NCBI GenBank assembly: GCA_029204225.1
Contig: CM055092.1
Coordinates: 43,011,863 to 43,075,862, forward strand
Reading direction: 5' to 3'
DNA: 64,000 nucleotides
Origin: Diphasiastrum complanatum
Lineage: Eukaryota > Streptophyta > Lycopodiopsida > Lycopodiales > Lycopodiaceae
A model generated the notes under the pieces. That model searched no databases. It worked only from the letters and a program-made list of their open reading frames with translations, and was not told the origin of the DNA. Below, piece after piece: positions 22,081 to 34,263 of the stretch. The position numbers and the translations under genes are program-made. Every line of letters starts with the position of its first letter. The first letter of the stretch is position 1.

Positions 22081-23345
22081 ATCCAATTTGTATACAATGC
22101 AAATACACAAACAAAAATGCAGATAATGCAACAAATCTGGACACATAATCTCCCAGATCCTCTTCATTTATGCAGCCTCTTCTAAGATATCTTGTTAGAT
22201 CCTCGTCTCTCATTACAGAGAGCGCATTGGCAACCGTTATAGTACAGCATTTGTATTGGACAAGGGGCAAGATCCAAGACATTGTCATCGTTTTGCGGTT
22301 TGAAGGACCGTAAAAGGATGTTTTGAGTTTCTTGATTTTGACGTTTATTGCATACTGCTATTTTTGTTTTGATGATATTTCAGGTCTGGAACACGGTCCT
22401 CTGTATTCAGTTTTGCACTGTGGATTTCATTTGTGAAGTAATAGATTATTCTAGCAGTACGGCAGCTTGTGGTTTTCATTTATGAGTGAGGTACGGATTT
22501 TCCAAGCTGTAAGGTAGCCAGGTGGCTCCTTTCATCTGTAAGAAAACAGATCATTTAAGTAGTAAGGTAGCCGAGCATTTATTCAGACCATTAACTTGTC
22601 ACATGTATCTATGTTATGGTGGCAGCGCAAGTTAGTCACACAGACGCATTGTTTATCACGGGTTTATTTTGTAACTGATTAAAAAAAATGAAAGCCTTGA
22701 CCAAGCATACATCCGGAAAGTGTTGCCTAAATTCTTTCGTCAAGAACGCGGCTAAGCGTCGTCTTCTTATCACATTCTTTCTGATACTATCTTCGTTCAT
22801 ATGATGTGGAGATAATAACATCCTGTTTAGCAAACTATGTGTCCGATCTGTTCCAAAAGGAACTTCTAACAACGGTAGAAAGGCGGACTTTTGTCTGCAT
22901 AATGACATCTCATGTATAGGCGAGAGCAGTACTCAAGCAACAGTGCCGGTGACAAATCACGTTGTTAAAATGAAATCACTTAATTACACTTGAGAAGGAA
23001 TAACTTTTATCTCTTATGGGGGATGACTTTCTTTTAGACAACGCACCTGCAATCTCAAGACGCGCTGGTAAATTCATGCTTAGTATTGTCACGAGCTAGA
23101 AACCTTGGTTGGACGCAAAAAGACTATTGAAAATTGTAAGTAAGAAGAACTTCGACACCTAATCTCCTCGGGACGGAATGTGAACGCTGTTGCAGCCTTG
23201 CAGGTGCCGACTCATTGTATTGTGATAGTTGAATTTCACTACCACGAAGTGATGGCCCTAACTCGGCGTAATGTGTGAGGTCTGGAGGAAGATCTTTCGA
23301 GCAGAGCATATCGTGAGAAGGGTTGTCTTTGACGGTCACTCCCAA
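21992..23345 (-). other. Possible exon remnants of an unrecognised minus-strand gene
   Basis: Three minus-strand ORFs in a row have fairly protein-like composition: 23345-23124 (with SKDLPPDLTHYAELGPSLRG), 22908-22680 (with EFRQHFPDVCLVKAF) and 22288-22110 (with DEDLTRYLRRGCINEEDLGD). I recognise no domain and see no convincing shared splice pattern. They may be chance ORFs. Confidence 0.2.
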
Positions 23346-23399
23346 CCATGATGCAAAGAAGTATTCACCCCGCTCAGGTAAGAATTTTATCTAGCCATG

Positions 23400-24640
23400 T
23401 AATCTTGATTGGAATGCATACATTTTTTGGCAGTGGTGAGCCCTTTCCGAAAGTATGTTAAGTCTATCTGATCGATGATGTCTTTTGAGAACCTGGTTTT
23501 TGGTCACAAGGACGTGTCTTGAGTTTAAAGGTAGATATTTAAATGCATGGTGCCGAGACATGATGCATCACTCTTCGTTTGATTGGGAATGTGGCAAGGT
23601 TATGGTTTCTTAAAAAGTAGAGTTCCACAGGGGCAGTATTGCTTGATAATTAGCAACTTGAATGGAAGTACTTTTCAATTTATAATTAGATTCATACACC
23701 TCTTACCACTCTTTTGGATGATATCTGAACTTTCACAAGACTCCCAGCAACAATTTTTCTGCTCAATATTCAGGAGCAACTGTCTGACGTCTGGTTCGAA
23801 GTATACTGCTTGGTACTGAAAAGTGTGCCTCCATTTGTCACATAATGATCAATTATGGAATGACTAGGAGAGGGGTGCATCATCTTTAAGTGGCAGCTGA
23901 AAAGTAGACTTGGATTTTCATAGTAGGCAATGGGCATGAATTGTCATTACCTTGAAAAATGGTTTCGAAATATTAAACTTTTGATAACAGTAGAAGCAAC
24001 CTTCTCCAAATCCTACGTGGTTTGATTGCCTGTCCTTACATGCATTAGTTGCCTTGAGCAGGAGTATTTTAAGGAAGCTGGAATCTGTCAATGGTTCCTT
24101 AATGTTGATATAACGTGGGCAATGCTTGTTGGTAGATAATTAAGTTTATTTAAGGTCCAAATTGCCTCCTTAAAAGTTTGTTGAAATGTGTTTTGAACTG
24201 TGGTTGTCTGATCCTACTCATCACACCTAGAGATGAGGTGAGCCACATACTTACAATGAATCTCGATGGGAGAGGTTTCGAACCTTTTCAATTCAAATCA
24301 AGTTTCAAATCTTTGTTTTACTTGTAGCCATTAGTTCAATTTAGTTGAAACTTGTTGGCTTTCAAACCAACTATCTAATGCTATAGTTTTTGGAAGACAA
24401 GAAATGGTAAGAAATAAAATTAAGCTCCCTTATGGAAAATCCATGTTACAAAGTTAAAACATATGATCTTTGTCCTGGCCGGTGTTTCATGTGAATTTAA
24501 TCATTTTTACTCGTTGCTTGATCAGAATCCTCTAAGAAGTTTTTGAGTTATAAATCTCAATTCTAATCTTTAAAATCTAGTTTTAACTATGTTTGAGCGA
24601 AGGATTATTTTTTCCTTAAACACACAATACTTATTGACAT
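23400..24640. other. No recognisable feature
   Basis: No ORF with recognisable motifs, no repeats and no RNA gene signature were seen. Confidence 0.45.
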
Positions 24641-25330
24641 AGTACCCCGCTTCATTTCCAACCGCATTTATTGAGCCCTTGTGGCTTCATTTGGGAGAGT
24701 TAACTCCACCTTGATCGAAGTCTTGAACTCTTTCCAAGTGTAGAATAATTTACCATATTTTATGACACTTGTTTCACCATTTGTATGCCACAACTTTCAT
24801 AAATAGCACGCACTTGTTTCTGCCTCCGAAACGCCAATTTTGTCAAACATCCAATATTGCTCCCACTTATCCAACCACACTTTCAACTTGTCAGCTGAAC
24901 CATCATCATTTTTTCCATTGAAAATTTCCATGAACTTAGCCACCTATAAATTCAGCCCACACTCATGTGGCATTAGTGGTTCATTTCCCTGTTTCATGGG
25001 TGGTTGAAGACCACTAAGATGCAGTTGCTACTTAGCTGAAGCCTGACACTTGTGGAGGAGCGCTTGAAGGTTGAGTTTCACCACAAATGTCTTGTTTGCT
25101 TGCAACCATACCTAAGCAGCAACTAGTGTTTGCAATGTCGTGTTGGTACCTTCAAGTATGCAATTCATAGACACCATTCAAACGATTGATGCTGGATTTG
25201 ATCTCTTCCACATCCTCCTCAATTGTTGGGAAGAGTAACTCTATCATCTCCTCATTAAAAAGGTTAGTCTTCTGGTGACTCTGTGCCACTGGGAGATTTT
25301 CATCGAACACCACAGTTTTAGTAATAACGA
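24640..25330 (-). pseudogene. Gypsy-type gag remnant
   Basis: The minus strand reads VAKFMEIFNGKNDDG near 24950, then LKVWLDKWEQYWMFDKIGVSE near 24890-24830 and ETSVIKYGKLFYTWKEFKTS near 24770-24710. This is the retrotrans-gag plan of hydrophobic helices with spaced Trp and Tyr. An acidic helical N-terminal part (PTIEEDVEEIKSSINRLNG) lies near 25240-25185. A stop occurs after ACYL. It lies downstream, on the same strand, of the LTR and primer site at 25.9 kb, so the three form the 5' end of one gypsy element whose pol is missing. Confidence 0.65.
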
Positions 25331-25907
25331 TTTTTTTTAAAACTCACATTAGTGTAACACATTCATGAGAAGTCATAAAAAAATGGAAAAACTCATACAA
25401 CTACTACTCTAGTCTAGTCAAGCAATTCACATTATCAGGGCGTTCGAAGTGTGCCATTTGCTCTCAAATACCTTCGGATCACTTAACACAAACAAAATCC
25501 AAGTAGAATTCTGAAAATATTCATTTTTTGCCCTGAGATGAAAAAGCCACAAAAATGATCTTCGTAAAAGAAATATGCCTCCAATTCAACTACAGAGCGG
25601 CTGAAAAGGCCTTGAGCCATCGGCCTAGGCCTAGTGGCCCTTCGACTGCCTTCTGCAATGCATGTAGGAGGTCTAAGCTTGAGTGTGTAGGAGGTGGGAA
25701 TAGACCACATCACGTACCCACCCAAACACCAAAGCTTTACTGCCAGATTGATTGGTTTCTTGAAAGTAGAGCCTCCATATTGTTAGAGTCACATGCGGTT
25801 TGGTCAACAAACCAAAGAGATAAAAATTCTATAACCCACAACCATCTATTTCAAGCACTTTGCATACTACGGTCTACCAGATTCAACTAAAAGATGATAG
25901 GATCATA

Positions 25908-25920
25908 AGCTTTGATACCC
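25908..25920 (-). other. Primer binding site of the gypsy fragment
   Basis: On the minus strand GGGTATCAAAGCT begins two bases after the LTR end. It resembles the tRNA-Met complement (TGGTATCAGAGC). Confidence 0.55.
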
Positions 25921-25922
25921 AC

Positions 25923-26528
25923 TGTTAAGTCTCTTTGGCAAAAGGTCCTTACTCAACTGGTTCTTCAAAGCAAAAGTGAAAATAACGTGGAAGTCAAATA
26001 ATAGGAGCGGAGACTCACTTACCACTTGGCCATGAATGTCCAACAATGTATTGTATCCAATGCTCTTCCCTAAATCAGATGAAGCACTATGAAAAAAAGG
26101 CACATGTGTCTGTCTGCTGCACAAGGTAAAGTTGCCAACAAATTTCAGAGAAGAAGACTTTGCATCAAGGATCACCTGAAGCTAGTAGAACAATCACCCA
26201 TTTTTCTCTAGAAACATTCTATCCCCACTCGTATGAATGAGTCTTATTTATAGGTGCCAAACTGGCTAAGAACCCTAGGGCCTAGAAGGTTATGAAAGTC
26301 ACCTCCCTTCTCTTGAATCTTTGGTGGGAATTATTTCCTCCCTTTTGCAAATTCAAATGTAAGTTTATCCTTAAGAAGTTTCTTGGGCCCAATTAGGACA
26401 TAACCCGATTGATCCTCCACTATTGACCCAACTTATTCTAATTATGAATTAGGGTCTTGCAGTTTGACCATACAGGTCCATGATATTAGAATTGGTCATT
26501 TGGCCCATTAACCCAAAAGGGTGTAACA
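25923..26528 (-). repeat. 5' LTR of the gypsy fragment
   Basis: On the minus strand the 606-bp segment begins TGTTACACCC, a typical gypsy LTR start, and ends in TTAACA next to the primer site. A TATAAATAAG box on the minus strand (26243-26252) would place the transcription start near 26.22 kb. No partner LTR was found in the window, so both ends are inferred from terminal bases and context. Confidence 0.6.
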
Positions 26529-28590
26529 CGAAGAATGGGGGTTGTGGCCAACAACAAATGCTTAAGAGAGTGAACGACCGTTGACAATCATTAGACTAGA
26601 AAAAGCAAACCCTTTACGAAGAAGGGAATGTAAGGTTGATTCTATGGTGAGAAAGTGAGGTATGGATTTCTTAAGCACATGCAAACATTATTAGTGGGTT
26701 TAGGCCAAGATTGTGTAGAATGGACTTTTGTAGGATCAATATGAACTATGCAATCAGAGTCTATGCTTCTACTTACACTCTCTTGAAATCAAGGCTAACA
26801 TAGAAGTTGAGAAGTCATTGTGAGTTGGCCAACCCCATCTTGTTTATTTGTGTCACTCCAACTAGGGCCTAATAACATGTGGATAAAGCTAATCATTGAT
26901 CGTTGCTAAGTAGGTGGGTCAGGTCATGTGTGCCTATGACGTCAAATAGACGTTCTTAGTTTAAAACACTCATTAGTATTTGGGCCTCATACGGTCAATA
27001 ATTTATGAATTGAGGGCCATCTTGCGAATAATAAATGTTGGGCATTTATACCTAGCATTAATTTCTGAAATCATTCATTATTGTAATATTACTGGGAACT
27101 ACTTGTGGGATGCAGAGCATTTGGGCGCCTCTAGTAGCTTGGCAGATTGAGCCTTGGCTACTTGATTGATTGTTCAAAAATCTTAGCTACTTAGCATAGA
27201 TCAAGATTCTATCATACATCATATCTCACATATGAATCAGCTTAATTTTAGCTATCATTGTTCTTCATTAGTTGGACCACCATAGAGACATATCTCCCCA
27301 GCTATATGAATGTTTGTGGGTGTCTTCCTCATCGCTCATATACTATTATTGTGAACTATTACCAGATACCACATTGTTTCATATAATACTGACCTTATAC
27401 AGGGCTTTGCTTTTCTATCATGTTGTCGCTTAGTATGACAACAAGACTCAAATCTTTTCAATTTCTACTCTTGAACATGAACTATAAACCTTGATAATTC
27501 TTTGATCAATTTGAACATTTTTGCTTTCTTGTCCAGACATCAACTTCTTTTGTTTACTACTGGATTTGTACTTACTACTACTATCAATACTCCTCTTCAA
27601 ATTTGTGAATATCTTTTTCTAGTGACTAGTCTCTCTCGCTATTCTATCAAGTTTGCCAGCCAATTCATCTCAATTGTACTTGTGAGTTCTACAACCCTTT
27701 TATGTTACAGACACTCTGAATCAGCACATTTATGTTGGTTCTTAATATACCTTGTTGACTCTCTTCCTCTCCATATTATGTTTACCTTGTCTTTATATCC
27801 TTGAGGCTCGTTCACCTCATGCCTAGTTCATCATGTTGTTTTGTGCCCTGATATTGCTCTTATGCAATCGATAAAATTTATTTCTCGTAAAGTTCTTTTT
27901 CTTTTATGTCCTGAATGCTTCTTGGTTTTTTGGATGTCCTGAATGGTGCAGCACGGAGAGGAAAGGAAGCCCTCACAAACTCACTACTTGGAAGTGTTCT
28001 AATTGCAGGACATTTTCTTTTGCATCTCTCTCATGTGTTACACATTTCCAAAAACATCCGTAGTTTGTAATAGTTTCTGCTGAGCCAGTTCAATATTTTA
28101 TTTGCTCAAATTACTTTGTTGTAACATGACATCTAGTATGCTATGTTCTCCATCTCCTTGCAAGATAGTGTCATATTAGAACCTCACCCTTGTTAGCTAC
28201 ACAGCTTGTTCTTGCAAGGTGGTTGATTGATCATTGTATTCACCATTTGCTTCTGTTGGCATTTGGTTGCTTGTCTGATGGCACTTCCTTTTCAAATATT
28301 GTTTTTGGTTTTCTTGCTTTTTCTAAACAGGATTCTAAGGAGTTCTGTGCGCATGCGTGTGCGTATGCATGTTTCCATAGCCTTTTATTGTAAGTAGTGT
28401 TTAAAGTCTTCCTTCAGGTCATGTTCATGTTGTTGGCACAATCTTCTATGTTTGGAGCAGTTCAATTTAGCTTTGTTTATTCAGTGATTATAGATAATTC
28501 ACTGTTCTTTGGAGCAAGTGATTCTAGATCAGGACCTTTTGGTGACGTGGAGAAGGTATCCCAATCCCTTTCATAAACTTACTCCTTGGG
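26529..28590. other. No recognisable feature
   Basis: Intergenic or intronic DNA upstream of the F-box/kelch terminal exon. The ORF at 27502-27804 is hydrophobic and T-rich without known motifs. The first exon of the F-box gene may lie here or further upstream but was not found. Confidence 0.4.
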
Positions 28591-28730
28591 GAGGATCACA
28601 AATTTTGATCTCACTAATTATTTGTTGTGGAAAACAAAATTAAATTCTAGGCCCGGTTTGAATGCCTTTCTTCACCAAAGAGTTCCAGAGAACCTCTTGC
28701 ATATCGTGCGCACTGCTATTGCAATGTAGT
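28591..28730 (+). pseudogene. Possible copia gag scrap
   Basis: The plus strand reads NFDLTNYLLWKTKLNS, then LNAFLHQRVPENLL. This resembles the N-terminal gag motif of copia elements (L-x-NY-x-x-WK). It is short and isolated, and a stop follows soon after. Confidence 0.35.
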
Positions 28731-29602
28731 GGAGGATTTCATTTTGTTGGCTGCTGAGGTTCCAAAGTCAGATTCTCTATGGAAACAAAGGTAGCAGCAT
28801 GTTTCATAACTTTCTTCTTGTTTACTGCACAAGACTCCTGCGGAGGGCTTTATCCCAGCGAATATCCGACGCTCATCTTATTTAAGATAAGAATAAGATG
28901 CTAGCTTATTCTCTGATATAGGAATAGGAGAAAAGAAGTTCCAGCATTTTGGTGTCAACACTGGCCTTACTTAAAGAAGTGTCCGAAGGCCCATCGGCAT
29001 CCTTGGGACACGGATGGTAGTATATCCTCTTGGCCAATCAAGTTACGTACGCGGCACACTCTACTTGCCTTGTGCCTTCTTATTGAAAAAATAAAGCTTT
29101 TGTTCCTATGACATCTCACTAATTCAGAACTTCAGATATTCCATGCATAATACCACTGGATTTCTCCAACACTCAACATCCTAGTTAAATATTTGTTTTG
29201 TTTCAAATGTTATCACAGTTGCAGTTTTATTAGAACCTTGGGTGCATACTTGCAAGTGTGCAATGGCTCACATATCCAAAAAGAACAAGCTTTTACACTG
29301 CCATGGGTATAGACTTAAGCCAGTTTGAAGTGTCAGGCCACATGACATTACACGTTACACGAAATTCTCTCACATACATACAGAAAATTTTGTTTTCTAC
29401 TCAACATTACGTAAACTGCTGCATTTGATGATATATATGGTTTGTTTGCAACTTTTATTGTTGAACTTTACAAATTCAAAAGAATAAATCCGATGTAGAT
29501 ACTTGCTAATAGAGGACTTCTTGCTTGCCCGATAAATTTCAATTTCCTTTTTTGATAATGCTGATACAAGGCATTTTTCTTGTCTATTGTTTGAGTCTGC
29601 AG

Positions 29603-30874
29603 GTTGAGACTTCATCCTGCTATTGTGCAGTGGACACCGGCTTCACAGTTACTGGGGCAAGGAAGTTAGTAGCTGGTGCTAAACACTGTACTCGGCCAGA
29701 AATTAAGCCCTGTACAGTAGTTACTAAGAGTAGGCCAAAGAGGGAGGTAGCTCCTAAGAGTAGGCCAAAGAGTGAGCGCAACCGGACACCATCACAGTTG
29801 TTACCTGGCCTCCCAGATGATCTGGCAATCGCTTGTCTGGTAAGGGTTCCACGATGTCACCATAGAAAGCTTCGGACGGTTTGCAAGAAATGGTATCGCC
29901 TTTTAACTGGCAATTACTTTTATTCTCTAAGGAAGACCCTGGGCATCGCAGAGGAGTGGATCTATGTTATGAAGCGTGATAAGGATGGTCGCATATCATG
30001 GCATGCATTTGATCCCAGATATCAGCTTTGGCAACCACTCCCTCCTGTTCCTGTGGAGTATTGTGAGGCAATTGGATTTGGCTGTGCTGTTCTTAGTGGG
30101 TGCCATCTCTACTTGTTTGGAGGAAAAGATCCAGTTAAAGGTTCTACTCGAAGAGTAGTGTACTACAGTGCACGGACAAACAAATGGCATCGGGCTCCTG
30201 ATATGCTTCGCCGAAGGCATTTTTTTGGTTGTTGTGTTATCAATAACTGTCTCTATGTTGCAGGAGGTGAGGGCGAAGTTGGTCAGCGCTTGTTGAGATG
30301 TGCTGAAGTCTTTGATCCAAACAAAAATAAGTGGTCATATATTTCGGAAATGACGACGGCAATGGTCCCATTTATTGGTGTTGTTTATGAAGGAAAGTGG
30401 TTTCTGAAGGGTCTAGGATCCCATCGGCAAGTTATTAGTGAGGCTTTTGTGCCAACAGCTAACCATTGGTCACCGATAATGGATGGTATGGTAAATGGTT
30501 GGCGAAATCCTAGTACTTGCTTGAATGGGCAATTGTATGCGCTAGATTGTCAAGATGGCTGTAAGCTCAGAGTTTATGATGGGGCAAGTGATTCATGGAG
30601 CGTGTCTGTTGATAGCAGACTACACCTTGGAAATTCTCAAGCATTGGAAGCAGCAGCATTACTACCCCTTGGAGGAAAGTTATGTATAATTCGAAATAAT
30701 ATGAGTATCACTCTAGTGAACATGGAAAATGCAAACACCCCACAAACTCAGCTTTGGGACACCATTGCTGGGAAAGGAAGCTTCAAATCCGTGGTCACGA
30801 ACCTATTATCCGGTATTGCTGGACGGGGCCGGTTGAAAGAGCACATTGTGCACTGTCAAGTTTTGCAAGCTTAG
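29603..30874 (+). CDS. F-box/kelch-repeat protein, terminal exon (423 codons)
   Basis: Probable substrate-recruiting subunit of an SCF ubiquitin ligase, orthologous in layout to Arabidopsis At1g55270. The exon opens after a pyrimidine-rich acceptor (TTTGAGTCTGCAG, ending 29602) in phase 0 and ends with TAG. An N-terminal Cys motif (SSCYCAVDTG) comes first, then a basic spacer, an F-box at exon residues about 66-112 (LLPGLPDDLAIACLVRVP), and kelch repeats at about 155-370 (LYLFGG, LYVAGG and RTNKWHRAPDM are clear). The C-terminus HIVHCQVLQA matches the family. Arabidopsis has about 434 aa, so only a short first exon is missing; I could not place it upstream. The spacer carries an in-frame 30-bp near-duplication. 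No disabling change is visible. Confidence 0.95.
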   Translation, partial: VETSSCYCAVDTGFTVTGARKLVAGAKHCTRPEIKPCTVVTKSRPKREVAPKSRPKSERNRTPSQLLPGLPDDLAIACLVRVPRCHHRKLRTVCKKWYRLLTGNYFYSLRKTLGIAEEWIYVMKRDKDGRISWHAFDPRYQLWQPLPPVPVEYCEAIGFGCAVLSGCHLYLFGGKDPVKGSTRRVVYYSARTNKWHRAPDMLRRRHFFGCCVINNCLYVAGGEGEVGQRLLRCAEVFDPNKNKWSYISEMTTAMVPFIGVVYEGKWFLKGLGSHRQVISEAFVPTANHWSPIMDGMVNGWRNPSTCLNGQLYALDCQDGCKLRVYDGASDSWSVSVDSRLHLGNSQALEAAALLPLGGKLCIIRNNMSITLVNMENANTPQTQLWDTIAGKGSFKSVVTNLLSGIAGRGRLKEHIVHCQVLQA

Positions 30875-31085
30875 CTTTCTCTCAATTAGGGACTCCTACG
30901 TATGGATATATATTCTTAAAGTTGTCTTGTATGGATCAATGCACTGGCCTCCCTTCTGTGTGAGAAGATGGCTATGTATTGGTCCTAAATAAGGCAGACT
31001 AGTTCTCTTAGAACAACATTCTGTAAAACCTATGCGCTGGACCTGGTTGAAAACGTTTTCCTTTCATGTGGCCAGATAATTTTGT

Positions 31086-31091
31086 AATAAA
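31086..31091 (+). terminator. Candidate polyadenylation signal of the F-box/kelch gene
   Basis: AATAAA lies 212 bp after the stop codon in T-rich sequence, a normal 3' UTR distance. Plant signals are loose, so other sites may be used. Confidence 0.45.
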
Positions 31092-31099
31092 TTGGACGG

Positions 31100-32480
31100 T
31101 CATGCAATGCTTGAGGTATCAATGCTTTCTGCATGGCTTCTTATACTATATTTGGTTTTTTAACTTATTATTCTGTTATGTTTGTCGCTGTTTGCTCAAC
31201 ATGTGCAGTCTGAGAAAATTCAAACTTTTGCAATTTCTCCAACTCATTTCTCTTGAGGAGTTCATAATCAAGTATTCTTGCTAAAAGAATTGTTCTGATT
31301 TTACAAGCTACTGCCTTTTAGTTCTTATATTGACTCCATTTGTATGTGAATATGGTTTCAAACTCAGAATATCAACTGGGCCGCCAATTCGGACCAATGA
31401 AAAGAAACAATTTTGTCTCTTTACTGACATAGAGACCATGATACTTTCTGTGACATGAGCATTCGCTTAACTATACTGCAGGAGGTGTCAGGCGGTTTTC
31501 AGATACTTGTCTAGGCCTATTGCTACGCATAGACATGGTTCTGGTCACCGATGCGGTCCTAGAATGTTGTGATTAATGTGTTGGAGGAGACTGCGTGTTT
31601 GCAGAGGTTACAAGGTTAAATGGGAGCTGAGGCACTTAGAGACTAGGCCTTCTTCACTAGAGGCTAGATATAATACCACCTAACCATCAACAGTTCTGCA
31701 AAGGTAACACAGAAGCAGTTAGCTCGTTGGCTATTTCTCTACTCTCTTTTCCTGATTCTGCCCGTTATGGAGGCTGCTTAGTCAATTATCTTATAATAAC
31801 ACAAGCTGCTGGTATGTGCTTTAGTCAACGTGCTGCATGACTTTCAGCTGCTTGTTGGTACATTGAAGTACCAATCTCATGTTATTCATATGACACAACT
31901 TGAAACTTGGCCTGTCTATTATAAAGTGCAGTGTTCCATAATGTATATCGTCCTACAATGAATTTACAAAAGATCGTTAAAGGTGAATGTGGTTTTTGTT
32001 AGAATCTTTATCGTCTTAAAGAGGAGTCTTTCCCATTAACATTCATATACACGTTCTGTTGCCATTAGACTGAAGACTGCGCTCTTATGTAGCTTCTATT
32101 GATGACTCTCCGATAGGAATTTTTAAACTTGTACATTCCATATGAAGTTTTAATCTGTGTTCTTGTCTTTCAATCATGAGAAACTGACTCTACAATTGAC
32201 TCTTCGTTTGACCTACTTTATGTATTATGGAGGGTGTGGGCCATGAGCCTAACTTTTTTTGGTTAGTGAACCGGGCAGAGTGTCATGTGCCCAGTAGTTT
32301 CCAATGTGTAGAGGATTGTATATGGCTTAATCTCACATGATTGTGAAACATATTAGGCATTTGCTTTCATGAACTTCAGATTATAAAACCAAAGAGGCAT
32401 GTGTATTTTTGCAAAGTGAAATTGTGTCATTATTTATGGCAATTGAATTTTTTGACCATGTGTCCTTAAAAAATAGCATA
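31100..32480. other. 3' flank of the F-box gene; no feature
   Basis: AT-rich sequence with only short ORFs. No repeats, transposon motifs or RNA genes were recognised. Confidence 0.45.
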
Positions 32481-32499
32481 TTTTGCTTTACTACCGCAG

Positions 32500-33341
32500 A
32501 AGCTTGAAAAATTGAAGGTGCCTCAAACGTGAAATCTTCTCTGGTGGAATGGAGTTCTTCCAAGAAGCCGAAGACGCTAATTTTTGTGGCCAGAACTCTC
32601 TCATCTCTCTTTGCCAAATGTCTGGATGTTCTTTGTGCAAATATGGATTATTTTGAGCCTTTGCAAAATGTTTCAAATACGATAAAGAAAGTTTTGTGTG
32701 CAAAGACTTTGTGTTAGTCGGAAATTGGACTACAAGATCCTATGCCTTCTTCTGGATGGAGCTCCGTCCACCATTGCTCTTCTCGATTGCTCTTTTATCT
32801 CTGAGCAAGAATTGACAGAAATCCTTGCACAATGCTCCAGAAATTCTATTGAGGTCAATCTTGTGACGTTGTTTCATTACTAAATTTTGCAGCTTTGGCC
32901 TAGTCATTAGAACATGGAAATAACCGGAGGTAGAATTGTAATTTGAAATAATATACTCAAGCACTGCTATCTGGGAATATTACGATTATGTCAGATCTTT
33001 GAGCACTGTGTTTGAAAGGAGCATACAGGTTGATTGATAAAGTTGACAGTATTATGATCGAATCAGCTCCACAATTGACTTGTCTGGATATCAATCTAGC
33101 TCTCTTATTTCAGAAGCAGGAGTTGAAAAAGTTGTTGACTGTTTGGTTTCAAAATTGAATTCTCTCTTTGGAGGGTTGTGCACACATGAATGGGCTTAAA
33201 TTACTTCCATCCTTGACTAAGCTGCAAGAATTGACACAAATTTCTCTTGGTGGAGTTGGTGGTATCACTGATGATGTCTTGAGTGGGCTTTCTTGTGCAC
33301 ATTGGGGTGAAACTTGAGGAACTCTGTTTTTCAGATTGTTT
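32500..33341 (+). pseudogene. RAD7-like leucine-rich-repeat pseudogene fragment
   Basis: The translation matches the plan of plant RAD7-like, cysteine-containing LRR proteins (At2g06040 type). An N-terminal helical part, LFAKCLDVLCANMDYFEPLQ, is followed by LLLDGAPSTIALLDCSFISEQELTEIL. LRR pieces follow: SAPQLTCLDIN, SLISEAGVEKVVDCLVSKL, MNGLKLLPSLTKLQELTQ and GGITDDVLSGL. Frameshifts near 32700 and 33100, plus stops near 32525, 32880, 33030 and 33155, break it. A splice-like acceptor (CTACCGCAG, ending 32499) and a GTAAGT donor right after 33341 are kept, so this is a fragment of an intron-containing duplicate, not a retrocopy. Whether the functional paralogue is nearby is unknown. Confidence 0.65.
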
Positions 33342-34247
33342 GTAAGTGCCTGAATGCTCTTAATACCCTATACAGTTGATGTATAAAGCATACTAGTATA
33401 TTCTTTTGTCACTTCAAAAGTATATCTTCCACGGTTTGGCTTAGTTGGTTAGCTTGGCATCTGCGCACCTGCATGAGACTTGTAGACTTGTCTTTTGTCT
33501 CTGCACACCCGCATGAGACTTGTTTTGTGAAGGCACAATTCATTGTCCAAAGTGGACTTTGAATTGTAAGGATTGCAGATTTTTTGACCTTGTTTTTTTA
33601 TCAAGTAGTCTTATGGATGTGGGAGTAGTGGGCATTTGGCATGTTGTGTTTATTCAAAACATTTTCTCTATATTGTGCTCCGACTGATTGTTGTTGTTAT
33701 GTTCAAATCCTTTGCAAGTGACCAGCAAATTCCTTGATGGCCATTATAATTTCTCACTTACAATGATTGGTTTGACCAAATATTGTTCAGATGGTGCAAG
33801 ATAAACTCCCAATTACATCAATCTAGTTGGGATCATATCCTTACAAAACCCTAGCAATTTTCATTGTGGCCTTGTGCATCTAAGGCAAGTCTTAGAGAGT
33901 CGTAGAAATTGCTGATCTGGAAGCGTGTACATGTTGCACTATCAAATCTTGAAGAGCAATTAAGCTAGTTACAGGTTTCAAATCAAAGTATGTACAAAAA
34001 CTTGTGCATCATTCAAATCTGTGCTACATATGAGGTGATGCAATAAATTTGACGGTTATTTGAAAATGGAAGGCCACAAGACATTTCTTGAATTTTAGCT
34101 TGTGAAAAATAGCAATTCTAACTTGGTTGTATGCATATTCTTTTTAATGTACTTTGGGTCCCACACATGGGAATTCATGTTGCCACGTGTGTAGGCTACC
34201 CTAGATAGGTTAGATCTCATTCATAGGGTTAGTTAGGTTTGTTTGGT
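33342..34247. other. Flank of the RAD7-like fragment; a tRNA-like A box only
   Basis: A TGGCTTAGTTGGTTAG stretch near 33439 resembles a tRNA A box, followed by two near-copies of GCATGAGACTTGT (about 33470 and 33509). No B box or target duplication was found, so no SINE is called. Nothing else is recognised. Confidence 0.35.
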
Positions 34248-34263
34248 CATAATTCCTAAATTA

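Noticed and set aside
21940-22300. 5' leader exon of the F-box/kelch gene
   Set aside because: Base composition is promoter-like, but there is no start codon in frame, no convincing donor, and the distance is 7.5 kb. Not supported enough to annotate as an exon.
33434-33530. Second tRNA-derived SINE or tRNA gene
   Set aside because: TGGCTTAGTTGGTTAG looks like an A box, but no B box, cloverleaf or flanking duplication was found.
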